Assembly: GCF_012273015.1 (NCBI RefSeq)
Contig: NZ_CP050954.1
Coordinates: 2,396,001-2,460,000 of the forward strand
Reading direction: 5' to 3'
Length of the DNA: 64,000 nt
Origin: Hymenobacter sp. BT18
Lineage (GTDB): Bacteria; Bacteroidota; Bacteroidia; Cytophagales; Hymenobacteraceae
The notes beneath the pieces are model-generated. The model worked only from the letters and a program-made list of their open reading frames with translations, was not told the DNA's origin and made no database searches. The translations under genes were made by a program, and so were the position numbers. Numbering within the stretch: the first letter of the stretch is position 1; every line of letters starts with the position of its first letter. Positions 8,667-16,531 of the stretch are shown piece by piece.

Positions 8667-9056
8667 ATGGCTCATACCATTGTCTTCTCCGCCGAAGCAC
8701 CCGCTCCCATTGGCCCCTACAGTCAGGCCATTCAGGCCGGTAATACGGTGTATGTTTCGGGCCAGATTGCCTTGGATGCTACCACTGGCCAGCTGATCGG
8801 CAATGGGGATGTAGCGCAGGAAACGCACCAGGTAATGCGCAACCTCCAGGCGGTGCTGGCAGCAGCGGGCTTCACCCTGCGGCAGGTAGTGAAGTGCAGC
8901 ATCTTCGTGAAAGACCTGGGCAACTTTGGCCTGATCAATGAGATTTACGGCAGCTACTTCGAGGCCGACTATGCCCCCGCCCGCGAAACCGTAGAGGTAA
9001 GCCGCCTACCTAAAGACGTGCAGGTAGAAATTTCCTGCATCGCCGTGGCGGAATAG
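8667..9056 (+). CDS. ridA: RidA family enamine/imine deaminase
   Basis: A 129-residue YjgF/YER057c/UK114 protein. Family hallmarks are PAPIGPYSQAIQAGNTVYVSGQ at the front, DYAPARETVEVSRLPKDVQVEI at the back with the catalytic arginine of PAR, and the length. RidA hydrolyses the reactive 2-aminoacrylate-type imines released by PLP enzymes. The start at 8667 (MAHTIVFSAEAPAP) matches the family and excludes an upstream extension through the divergent promoter. It stands alone on the plus strand. Confidence 0.93.
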   Translation: MAHTIVFSAEAPAPIGPYSQAIQAGNTVYVSGQIALDATTGQLIGNGDVAQETHQVMRNLQAVLAAAGFTLRQVVKCSIFVKDLGNFGLINEIYGSYFEADYAPARETVEVSRLPKDVQVEISCIAVAE

Positions 9057-9174
9057 AGTTTATCGGTAGCCGGAAAACTTGGGGCCGGAAAGTACTAAGC
9101 ACGAGAGCCAGCCGTTCTCCGTTAGTTCGGGCCACTACTGGCCGTTCGTCACTTCTCCTTCCCTCGGCTGCTGT

Positions 9175-9360
9175 ATGAAAGAACTTGGACTCGGCTTACT
9201 GATTATCGGGCTGGTATCGATGCTTCTCCCCTTCCTGGGCATGAAATTTATGTTTCTCACTTGGATTGACCAGTGGGGACCAACTACTGCCTGGGTCATC
9301 CGGGGTGGAGCTACCCTGCTCGGCCTAGTCCTCTGGCTGAGCTTCAAAAACCGTGACTGA
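9175..9360 (+). CDS. Small two-helix membrane protein
   Basis: A 61-residue protein, MKELGLGLLIIGLVSMLLPF and onward, with two hydrophobic helices (about residues 4-27 and 41-56) separated by a short WIDQWGP loop and ending in a basic KNRD tail. I recognise no family beyond general similarity to small inner-membrane proteins. The stop overlaps the start of the next gene as TGATG, indicating translational coupling with the pentapeptide-repeat protein. Confidence 0.7.
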   Translation: MKELGLGLLIIGLVSMLLPFLGMKFMFLTWIDQWGPTTAWVIRGGATLLGLVLWLSFKNRD

Positions 9361-9974
9361 TGCGCCGGCCAACCCCTCGTAAAGCCGTTAAAGCCCTCTG
9401 CAAGCCCGACTACTTTCCGCCGGAAAACGTGCTAACGCGCGTGCTTCCGCCCGCTTTGGTTGGCCAGCGCGATTTTGAGCAGTTTCATTTCATCGGCTTC
9501 GACTTAAGCCAAGCCGATTTGTCGGGGCGGCGGTTTAGTGAGTGTTTGTTCGACAATTGCAACCTGGCCGGGGCTAGCCTGTCCAATACGGCGCTGCAGA
9601 ACGTGGCCTTTGACGGCTGCAAACTGCTGGGGCTGCAGTTTATGGCCTGCCGCGACATGCTCTTCGATGTGCATTTTGATAAGTGCCAGCTGGATTATGC
9701 CTCCTTTTGGGGCAAAGTGATGCCCAATACGCGCTTTGTGGGTTGCTCCTTGCAGGAAGCCGACTTCACCCGCACGGACCTCACCAACGCCGTGTTTCAG
9801 GATTGTCAGCTGCAGCGGGCCGTGTTCAGCCAGACCAACCTACAGGGCGCCGACTTTGCTACGGCCCAAGGCATCAGCCTGGACCCGGCGCAGAACCAGG
9901 TGAAGCAGGCGCGCTTCGCCCTGCACAGCCTGCCCGGTCTGCTCGCGCAGTACGAACTGGTAATTGCCGAATAA
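9360..9974 (+). CDS. Pentapeptide repeat protein
   Basis: A 204-residue protein of A(D/N)LxX repeats between about residues 42 and 172 (FDLSQADLSG, CNLAGASLSN, CSLQEADFTRTDLTNAVFQD, TNLQGADF), predicted to form a right-handed quadrilateral beta helix. Qnr and MfpA proteins that protect DNA gyrase are in this superfamily and have similar length, but the fold alone does not show gyrase binding. A short helix near the end (FALHSLPGLLAQYEL) could be the dimerisation segment seen in Qnr-like proteins. It is coupled to the small membrane protein gene by a TGATG overlap. Confidence 0.85.
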   Translation: MRRPTPRKAVKALCKPDYFPPENVLTRVLPPALVGQRDFEQFHFIGFDLSQADLSGRRFSECLFDNCNLAGASLSNTALQNVAFDGCKLLGLQFMACRDMLFDVHFDKCQLDYASFWGKVMPNTRFVGCSLQEADFTRTDLTNAVFQDCQLQRAVFSQTNLQGADFATAQGISLDPAQNQVKQARFALHSLPGLLAQYELVIAE

Positions 9975-10023
9975 GGCCCGCGTCTTCTCTGCCTGTTACC
10001 TGTTAGCTCCCCGGCTAATTGCC

Positions 10024-10031
10024 TACCTTTG
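10024..10031 (+). promoter_or_regulatory. Promoter -7 box of gltX
   Basis: TACCTTTG, an exact TAnnTTTG match, lies 45 bases before the gltX start. Confidence 0.6.
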
Positions 10032-10076
10032 CGGCGCGTTTTGGCATCAGTGCCGGGCGCGTATCAGCTGTATTGT

Positions 10077-11618
10077 ATGGAAAGAGAAGTACGGGTGCGC
10101 TTTGCGCCCAGCCCCACGGGGCCGCTGCACATCGGCGGCGTGCGCACGGCGCTGTATAATTACCTGTTAGCCCGCAAGCTGGGTGGCAAGATGCTGCTCC
10201 GCATTGAGGATACCGACCAGAACCGCTTTGTGCCCGGGGCCGAGGACTACATCCGCCAGAGCCTGGAGTGGTGCGGCATTCAGCTCGACGAAAGCCCCTG
10301 GGTAGGTGGCCCCCACGCGCCCTACCGCCAGAGTGAGCGGAAGCCCATGTACCGCCAGTACGCCCAGCAGCTCATCGACAACGGCTACGCGTACTATGCC
10401 TTCGACACGCCCGAGGAGCTGGACGCCATGCGGGCCCGCCTCACGGCCGCCAAAGTGCCCAACCCGCAGTACAACAGCATCACACGCGCTCAGATGCGCA
10501 ACTCCCTCACGCTGCCGGCCGAAGAGGTAGCGCAGCTGCTGGAAGCCGGAGAGCCGTACGTAATTCGGCTGAAAGTGCCCCGCAAGGAGGAAGTGCGCTT
10601 CAACGACCTGATTCGTGGTTGGGTGGTGGTGCACTCCTCCAGCATCGACGACAAGGTGCTGATGAAGTCGGATGGCATGCCTACGTATCACCTGGCCAAC
10701 ATCGTGGATGACCACCTGATGGAAATCACCCACGTCATCCGGGGCGAAGAGTGGCTGCCCTCGGCTCCGCTACACGTGCTGCTGTACCGCTACCTGGGCT
10801 GGGAAAGCACCATGCCCCAGTTCGCCCACCTGCCTTTGCTGCTGAAGCCCGACGGCACCGGCAAGCTCAGCAAGCGTGATGGCGACCGGCTGGGTTTCCC
10901 CGTGTTCCCCCTGGAATGGCACGGCAAAGACGCCGAAACCGGCGAGCCAACGGTAAGCAGCGGCTACCGGGAGAGTGGCTACCTGCCCGAGGCGTTCATC
11001 AACTTCCTGGCTTTCCTGGGCTGGAACCCCGGCTCTACTCAGGAGCTGTTCACGATGGATGAGCTGGTGGAAGCCTTCACCATTGAGCGGGTAAGCAAGT
11101 CGCCGGCCCGCTTCGACCAGAATAAGGTGCGCTGGTACAACGAGCAGTACCTGCGGGCCAAGCCCGACGCTGAGCTGGCGCAGTACCTGGTGGAGTCCCT
11201 ACAGGCACAAGGCCAGGAGCTGGACGCCGCCAAAGCCGAGCAGATAGCCGCCCTGGTAAAAGAGCGGGCCACCTTCCCTACCGACCTGGCCCGGGAAGCC
11301 CAGCTGTTCTTCCAGCGCCCCAGCAGCTACGACGAGCAGGTCATCAGCAAAAAGTGGAACGCCCAGGTAGCCGGCGCACTGGCCGAATTTGCCCGAGAGC
11401 TGCCCACCGCCGCCGACACCTCCCCTGAGGCCATCAAAGCACTGCTCACGCAGGTGCTGGAGCGCCAGGGCATCAAAATTGGGCAGGTACTGCAAGCCTT
11501 GCGCGTGGCCGTAACCGGCGCCGCCGCCGGCCCCGACCTGATGCACATCATGAGTATTCTGGGTCCGCAGGAAACCGCGGCCCGGCTGGAGCAGGCCATC
11601 AGTCAGCTGCCCGCGTAA
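10077..11618 (+). CDS. gltX: Glutamate--tRNA ligase
   Basis: A 513-residue class I synthetase. The HIGH-type motif is in PSPTGPLHIGG (residues 11-21) and the KMSKS-type motif is KLSKRDG near residue 263. GVRTALYNYLLARKLGG and FRIEDTD-like LRIEDTD are the next conserved elements. The C-terminal anticodon-binding helical part is complete. The start at 10077 places the first strand REVRVRFAPSPTG correctly, while the open frame upstream crosses the promoter. The residue pattern is typical of discriminating bacterial GluRS, though I cannot decide Glu/Gln specificity from this alone. Confidence 0.97.
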   Translation: MEREVRVRFAPSPTGPLHIGGVRTALYNYLLARKLGGKMLLRIEDTDQNRFVPGAEDYIRQSLEWCGIQLDESPWVGGPHAPYRQSERKPMYRQYAQQLIDNGYAYYAFDTPEELDAMRARLTAAKVPNPQYNSITRAQMRNSLTLPAEEVAQLLEAGEPYVIRLKVPRKEEVRFNDLIRGWVVVHSSSIDDKVLMKSDGMPTYHLANIVDDHLMEITHVIRGEEWLPSAPLHVLLYRYLGWESTMPQFAHLPLLLKPDGTGKLSKRDGDRLGFPVFPLEWHGKDAETGEPTVSSGYRESGYLPEAFINFLAFLGWNPGSTQELFTMDELVEAFTIERVSKSPARFDQNKVRWYNEQYLRAKPDAELAQYLVESLQAQGQELDAAKAEQIAALVKERATFPTDLAREAQLFFQRPSSYDEQVISKKWNAQVAGALAEFARELPTAADTSPEAIKALLTQVLERQGIKIGQVLQALRVAVTGAAAGPDLMHIMSILGPQETAARLEQAISQLPA

Positions 11619-11637
11619 CGTTTCTCCTTTGCATCAT

Positions 11638-11690
11638 CCACTCCCGTGTTCAGCCGCTTTCTGCTGGCTGCGGGGGTGGATGTTTGTTTT
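11638..11690 (+). terminator. Likely terminator of gltX
   Basis: An imperfect long hairpin pairs CCACTCCCG with CGGGGGTGG around an inner CAGCC/GGCTG stem, followed by ATGTTTGTTTT. Confidence 0.55.
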
Positions 11691-11797
11691 GGGCCCGGAA
11701 CGGGGCTAACCGACGGCGCGGCGCCTTCGTAGTAGTAGCTTCTAGGCCGGTCGTTTACTGGCTGTCGTTCACTGCTTAGACTTTAGCTGCTCGTAGT

Positions 11798-12163
11798 ATG
11801 GCCAAGAAACCCGTAAATCCGAAAAAGAAGAAAGCTGACCCCGAGAAAAAAGCCCGGGTACATAAAGAACTGGAAGGCTTCGAAATCAAGGTAAACCCCC
11901 TGGGCGAAATCACCTCCAACTATTCCATCGAAGACATCAACCACTTTCTCAACCGCCACGTGCGCGACAAGAAGCTGGTGAACCGTGATGGGCAGTTTGG
12001 CGAGAAGAACGAAGACGACGCCTTCCCAGTAGAAGACGGCACGCGCGAACCCGAAGAGTCGGATGAGGACTTTATGCGCCGCACCAGTAAGGAGGCCCGC
12101 AAGAAAGGCTCCACCGTCGAAGATGAAGCCGTAGGCCCTACAGCCGCGGAGGAAACCGACTAG
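11798..12163 (+). CDS. Conserved hypothetical charged protein
   Basis: A 121-residue soluble protein without signal or membrane segment. It opens with a lysine-rich stretch (KPVNPKKKKADPEKKARV), then a short folded-looking core (EGFEIKVNPLGEITSNYSIEDINHFLNRHV), and ends in a highly acidic tail (EPEESDEDF onward). I do not recognise the family. The dipolar composition suggests an interaction with nucleic acid or another protein, but this is inference. It stands alone between two terminators. Confidence 0.7.
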   Translation: MAKKPVNPKKKKADPEKKARVHKELEGFEIKVNPLGEITSNYSIEDINHFLNRHVRDKKLVNRDGQFGEKNEDDAFPVEDGTREPEESDEDFMRRTSKEARKKGSTVEDEAVGPTAAEETD

Positions 12164-12205
12164 CACCAAAGCCTGTATTCTGGCTCTCAGACCATTCAGG
12201 TCACG

Positions 12206-12256
12206 CAGCGCCCCACTCTACTGCCCTCACGGGCCGTAAGGTGGGGCGCTGTTTTT
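12206..12256 (+). terminator. Terminator after the charged hypothetical protein
   Basis: A perfect 11-bp stem, CAGCGCCCCAC (12206-12216) with GTGGGGCGCTG (12241-12251), followed at once by TTTTT. Confidence 0.85.
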
Positions 12257-12352
12257 AGCCGATGAAAAGCCCAAGTCAGCGGGTTCTACGCCGCATTTGC
12301 TATACTTAGGCTTTCAACGCTTACAGCTGCGCTTACTCCTTCTTTTTAAGCT

Positions 12353-13138
12353 ATGATAAACTCTCACGACGTCGATTACAAGATTCTCGGCAACGACATT
12401 CAGGTGCTCGAAGTAGAGCTGGACCCCAACGAAACCGTCATTGCCGAAGCCGGCGCCATGGTGTACATGAGCGAGGCCATTGCCTTCGAAACCAAGATGG
12501 GCGACGGCTCGGAGCCCGACCAGGGCTTTATGGGCAAGCTCTTTTCGGCCGGCACACGCCTGATTACCGGCGAGTCGTTGTTTATGACGCACTTCACGCA
12601 CCGCGGCGGCTACGGCAAAGCGCACGTGGCCTTTTCTGCGCCCTATCCCGGCACCATCATCCCGCTGGACCTGCGCATGCTCCCCCAAGGCCTCATTGTG
12701 CAGAAAGACGGATTCCTGGCTGCTGCCCGGGGCACTAAAATCAGCATCCACTTTAATCAGAAGCTAGGCGCCGGCTTTTTTGGGGGCGAAGGCTTCATCC
12801 TGCAAAAGCTCACCGGTGATGGCAGAGCCTTTATCCACGCCGGGGGCACCGTTATTGAAAAGCACCTGAACAACGAGTTATTACGCGTAGACACTGGCTG
12901 CGTAGTAGCCTTTGAGCCGGGTATCGACTTCAGCGTAGCCCGCGCCGGCGGACTCAAATCCATGATTTTTGGGGGCGAAGGGCTGCTGCTGGCCACCCTG
13001 CGCGGCACGGGTAGGGTGTGGCTACAATCGATGCCTGTGAAAAAGCTTATTCAGGCCCTGGCGCCCGGGGGCGGCAATGCCCAGAAAGAAAGCGGCAGCA
13101 TCCTGGGCCGATTAGCGGGCGGGCTGCTGGACGAGTAA
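12353..13138 (+). CDS. TIGR00266/AIM24 family protein
   Basis: A 261-residue beta-rich protein of the TIGR00266 (AIM24-like) family. Hallmarks are [21 protein letters not shown] at the front, repeated GGEG turns ([30 protein letters not shown]), a central [13 protein letters not shown] strand, and VWLQSMP before the end. The fold is a trimeric beta barrel related to Tryptophan RNA-binding attenuation proteins; the cellular role is unknown. Glycine-rich C-terminal residues follow. It is a single-gene unit converging on the small membrane protein gene. Confidence 0.88.
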   Translation: MINSHDVDYKILGNDIQVLEVELDPNETVIAEAGAMVYMSEAIAFETKMGDGSEPDQGFMGKLFSAGTRLITGESLFMTHFTHRGGYGKAHVAFSAPYPGTIIPLDLRMLPQGLIVQKDGFLAAARGTKISIHFNQKLGAGFFGGEGFILQKLTGDGRAFIHAGGTVIEKHLNNELLRVDTGCVVAFEPGIDFSVARAGGLKSMIFGGEGLLLATLRGTGRVWLQSMPVKKLIQALAPGGGNAQKESGSILGRLAGGLLDE

Positions 13139-13144
13139 GCGCAA

Positions 13145-13186
13145 CCGGGGCTTTGCAGACGTTGATGTTCGTTTGCAAAGCCCCGG
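13145..13186. terminator. Bidirectional terminator hairpin
   Basis: A perfect 13-bp stem, CCGGGGCTTTGCA (13145-13157) with TGCAAAGCCCCGG (13174-13186), lies between convergent genes. T runs on either side are weak. Confidence 0.65.
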
Positions 13187-13191
13187 CTGTG

Positions 13192-13479
13192 TTAGATTTC
13201 CGGCGGCGTGGCGTCGGGCCTTTGCTTGATTCCCTTGATAGGTACCGGGGAGGTTGCCTCTGAGTTTAGGGCTACCACAATCAGACTGCCTACTAGTATC
13301 AGCAACAATACCCCAAGCAATCCGAACAGCACCTTATTCGCCGTTTTGGATTTTTTTTTGCGGGGCAGCCGATACCGTTTCTTGTAGCGGCGCGGGCGGT
13401 GAGGGACAAGTTCTGACACAGTGCGGGCGGGGGTTGCGAGTAGGGTGACTAATATAGGATTTTCAGCTGATTTGCTCAA
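13192..13479 (-). CDS. Small single-pass membrane protein, hypothetical
   Basis: A 95-residue protein with a basic cytosolic half (RPRRYKKRYRLPRKKKSKTANK, about residues 29-50) followed by one long hydrophobic helix (residues 51-70) and a short polar tail, giving a clear inside-to-outside topology by the positive-inside rule. No family is recognised. It lies between a convergent terminator and the MORN-like lipoprotein gene. Composition resembles real membrane proteins more than antisense noise, but support is only compositional. Confidence 0.5.
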   Translation of the reverse strand: MSKSAENPILVTLLATPARTVSELVPHRPRRYKKRYRLPRKKKSKTANKVLFGLLGVLLLILVGSLIVVALNSEATSPVPIKGIKQRPDATPPEI

Positions 13480-13537
13480 AATCAGCGGCTACCTGTCTAC
13501 TCTCCTACCGCTTGCGCAGGCAAACCACCATCTCACC

Positions 13538-14047
13538 CTATTTTGCAGGTAGTGGCTCCCGGTGCTGTAATTGCCCCATTTTGTACCACGCCCGGGAGAC
13601 AGGGGCACCGGTTTCGGCATATTCCTGCCAGGGACCAAACCAATAAAAATGGACGACGTCGCCCTCGCGCACAATTTGCGCCTGCCCTTTCTTGGCAATC
13701 TTTCCGTTGGGGTAGAATTCCTTTACAAGCAATCGGCCAGTTTTCCACCACCGATACCGCTCCTGCCGGGCTAAGCTGTTTTTTGGACTATAGTAACGCC
13801 AGCGGCCCACGGGCTTGCCGTGGCGGTAGCGCCCATCGGTGGCTAGTTGGGTGCTGGAGTCGTCGTAGAAGACGCGCCACCGCCCGTGCCGCTCCTTCTG
13901 CGCATCAAGCTGGTTGCGGGAAGCCCTGCCTCCTTTCATGGCTACCTGGGCCGTGTGGCAACTGCTAAGCAAGCCCGGCACAACGCTCAGCGCAATGCCT
14001 ACAAGAGCAGCAGTATCGACCCAGCGAGGTAGTGCAAACTTGTTCAT
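13538..14047 (-). CDS. Lipoprotein with MORN-like repeats
   Basis: A 169-residue protein with a signal peptide ending in LLSSC (lipidated Cys30). The mature part has repeated strand-turn units of the MORN/YwqK type: HGRWRVFYDD, GRYRHGKPVGRWRYY, TGRLLVKEFYPNGKIAKKG and HFYWFGPWQEYAETG. Such repeats are common in Bacteroidota exported proteins and are often annotated as YwqK-family antitoxin-like; no toxin gene is adjacent, so I do not adopt that name. Location is probably periplasmic face or outer membrane. Confidence 0.7.
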   Translation of the reverse strand: MNKFALPRWVDTAALVGIALSVVPGLLSSCHTAQVAMKGGRASRNQLDAQKERHGRWRVFYDDSSTQLATDGRYRHGKPVGRWRYYSPKNSLARQERYRWWKTGRLLVKEFYPNGKIAKKGQAQIVREGDVVHFYWFGPWQEYAETGAPVSRAWYKMGQLQHREPLPAK

Positions 14048-14074
14048 CGTGCTTCGGAATACAGAAGACTGAAT

Positions 14075-15604
14075 TTACGCTGAATTGCTTAGCTGACGGA
14101 GAATATCCTCTACTACTTCCCGCGAATTACTCAGCCGGGGCACCTTGTGCTGTCCGCCTAACTTGCCTTTGCTGCCCAGCCACCGCTCGAAGGAGCCACT
14201 TGGTATGGTTTGCACGAGGGGCGGCGCCAGCGCTATATCCCGGTGGCGCTTGGCATCATAATCGGAGTTTACCTGCCGCAGGGTGGCGTCGAGGATCTGG
14301 GCAAACTGCAGTTCATCCTGCGGGGGCTTGATGAACTCGACCAGCCACTGGTGGCCCCCACGCGAAGCGCCATCGGCGGAGCTGAAGTACACCGGGGCGG
14401 CGGTGAAGTCCTGCACCAGGGCGCCCGTGGCAGCGCAGGCTGCTGCTAAGGCCGCGTCAGCGTTTTCGATGACTACTTCTTCTCCAAATGCATTGAGGAA
14501 GTGCTTGGTGCGCCCCGAAATGCGAATACGGTAAGGTGCCAGGCAAGTGAAGCGCACCGTATCCCCAATCTTGTAGCGCCACAGCCCGGCGTTGGTGCTG
14601 ATGACCAAGGCGTAGTTGCGGCCCAGTTCTACGTCTTCCAGCAGTACTGTGCTTGGGTGTTCGGCCTCAAACTGGTCGGCGGGGATGAACTCGTAGTACA
14701 CCCCGTGGTTGAGCAGCAGCAACAGGTCTTCGGAGTCGGGCTGATCCTGGAAGGCGAAGTAGCCTTCGGAGGCATTATAGATTTCGAGGTAGCGCATCTG
14801 CTCACTCGGAATCAGCTGGCGAAACAGCTCCCGGTAGGGTCCGAAGGCCACAGCTCCGTGCAGGAACAAGCGCAGATTAGGCCACACCTCCGTGATGTTG
14901 GTCGCGCCCGTCAGCTCTACCACCCGGCGTAGCAGCACAATCATCCAGGTAGGTACGCCCGCTAGCGTCGTGACATCAATATGCTGCACATGCTGGGCTA
15001 TGCGCTCTATCTTTTCTTCCCACTCGTCCAGCAAGGCCAGCTCCAGCGGAGGCGTGCGCAGAAACTCGGCCCAGGCCGGCAGGTTCTGCATAATCACCGC
15101 CGACACGTCGCCTACGCGGGAGTCGGTGTGGGGGCGAAACGGGTTGCTGGTGTGGGTGCCGCCCAACGACAGCGTCTTGCCTGCCATAATATCAGCCTCC
15201 GGATACAGGCTGGTGGCCAGGGCGGCCATGTCGCGGCCGGCGCGGTAGTGGCACTCGTGCAGGCTCTGGCGCGACACGGGAATGTACTTGCTGCGGGCGT
15301 TGGTAGTGCCACTGCTCTTGGCAAACCACGTGGTGGCCCCGGGCCAGAGCACGTCGGTTTCGCCCTGCAGCATGCGCTCTAGGTACGGGTATAGCTGCTC
15401 GTAGGTGCTCACGGGTACGCGCCGGGCAAACTCCTGCCGGCTGGGCGCTTCGCCGTAGCCATACTCGCGCCCCCAGGTCGTGTCGCGGGCGGTGTAAAGC
15501 AGGCTCTCGAATACCTGCTGCTGGACCGGCAGGGGGTGCTGGCGAAAGTGGTCGATGCTGGCCAGGCGCCGTTGCACGGCCCACGTCAGGATGTTGCTAA
15601 TCAT
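14075..15604 (-). CDS. GH3-family acyl-adenylate-forming protein
   Basis: A 509-residue protein of the GH3 family, named after plant auxin-conjugating amido synthetases of the ANL superfamily. The ATP/AMP-binding loop is FAKSSGTTNARSKYIPV near residue 95, followed by LSLGGTH, NASEGYFAFQD (the A5-type motif) and GLWRYKIGDTVRF (A7-A8 area). The length equals that of bacterial members, which lack the plant extensions. In plants these join amino acids to jasmonate or auxin; the bacterial substrate is unknown. It lies 118 bases downstream of lptB on the same strand, without evident functional link. Confidence 0.88.
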   Translation of the reverse strand: MISNILTWAVQRRLASIDHFRQHPLPVQQQVFESLLYTARDTTWGREYGYGEAPSRQEFARRVPVSTYEQLYPYLERMLQGETDVLWPGATTWFAKSSGTTNARSKYIPVSRQSLHECHYRAGRDMAALATSLYPEADIMAGKTLSLGGTHTSNPFRPHTDSRVGDVSAVIMQNLPAWAEFLRTPPLELALLDEWEEKIERIAQHVQHIDVTTLAGVPTWMIVLLRRVVELTGATNITEVWPNLRLFLHGAVAFGPYRELFRQLIPSEQMRYLEIYNASEGYFAFQDQPDSEDLLLLLNHGVYYEFIPADQFEAEHPSTVLLEDVELGRNYALVISTNAGLWRYKIGDTVRFTCLAPYRIRISGRTKHFLNAFGEEVVIENADAALAAACAATGALVQDFTAAPVYFSSADGASRGGHQWLVEFIKPPQDELQFAQILDATLRQVNSDYDAKRHRDIALAPPLVQTIPSGSFERWLGSKGKLGGQHKVPRLSNSREVVEDILRQLSNSA

Positions 15605-15722
15605 CTACTCCCGCTGTTCAGGTGATAAGGTGGCAGCCCTCGTACGCAGCCCAAGGTAGCGGGTTGGCCTGCCAGCGCCCCGAATTCGGCCCAGGATACG
15701 CAAACGCCAGCTGGGCCGGGCA

Positions 15723-16454
15723 CTAAATTTTGCGTTTGAACTCGAAGTGCTTGCCCAGGTACACACGGCGCACGGTTTCGTCGGCGGCCAGCTCTTCGGC
15801 CGTACCCGCTTTGAGCAGCTTGCCTTCGAAGAGCAGATAGGCCCGGTCCACGATGCTGAGCGTCTCATTGACGTTGTGGTCGGTTATCAGAATGCCAATG
15901 TTTTTGTGCTTGAGCTTGGCCACGATGCCCTGGATTTCTTCCACGGCAATGGGGTCTACGCCAGCAAAAGGTTCGTCGAGCAGCACAAACTTGGGGTTAA
16001 CAGCCAGAGCCCGGGCTATTTCGGTGCGCCGCCGCTCGCCGCCGCTGAGTACCCGCCCCAGGTTTTTGCGCACGTGGGTAAGGCTAAACTCGTGCAGGAG
16101 CTCCTCTACTTTCGCCAGCTGCTCCTGCCGGGGCAGGTTGGTCATTTCCAGCACCGACAGGATGTTTTCCTCTACGCTCAGGTCGCGGAACACGGAAGCC
16201 TCCTGCGCCAGGTAGCCTACGCCCCGGCGGGCGCGCTGGAACATGGGCATGGTGGTAATATCTTCCTCATCCAGGAAGATGTGGCCCTCGTTGGGCTTCA
16301 CCATGCCGACTATCATGTAAAAGCAGGTGGTTTTGCCGGCGCCGTTCGGGCCCAGCAGCCCCACAATCTCGCCTTGCTGCACCGTCACGCTCATGTCGTT
16401 GACGACGGTACGGGCCTTGTATTTCTTAATCAGATGCTCCGCTCTCAGAATCAT
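15723..16454 (-). CDS. lptB: LPS export ABC transporter ATP-binding protein
   Basis: A 243-residue ATPase. Walker A is GPNGAGKTT (residues 35-43), the signature LSGGE (136-140) is followed by [10 protein letters not shown], and Walker B is VLLDEP (157-162). The LSGGERRR variant and [11 protein letters not shown] segment are those of LptB, which powers LPS extraction with LptF/G and passes it to LptC/A. The ATG at 16454 is chosen; an upstream GTG would add eight residues but lies across a -7 box. lptC is about 9 kb away in this window. Confidence 0.95.
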   Translation of the reverse strand: MILRAEHLIKKYKARTVVNDMSVTVQQGEIVGLLGPNGAGKTTCFYMIVGMVKPNEGHIFLDEEDITTMPMFQRARRGVGYLAQEASVFRDLSVEENILSVLEMTNLPRQEQLAKVEELLHEFSLTHVRKNLGRVLSGGERRRTEIARALAVNPKFVLLDEPFAGVDPIAVEEIQGIVAKLKHKNIGILITDHNVNETLSIVDRAYLLFEGKLLKAGTAEELAADETVRRVYLGKHFEFKRKI

Positions 16455-16460
16455 AGGCTG

Positions 16461-16468
16461 CAAAGGTA
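16461..16468 (-). promoter_or_regulatory. Promoter -7 box immediately before lptB
   Basis: TACCTTTG on the minus strand ends six bases before the lptB ATG. With the usual spacing transcription would start at or within a base or so of the start codon. Confidence 0.5.
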
Positions 16469-16531
16469 GAAAGCCCACGCTTCTGCGCGGCTGCAGGCAC
16501 TAACGCAGCAAGTAGGCTAGTGTTGGCCGCG

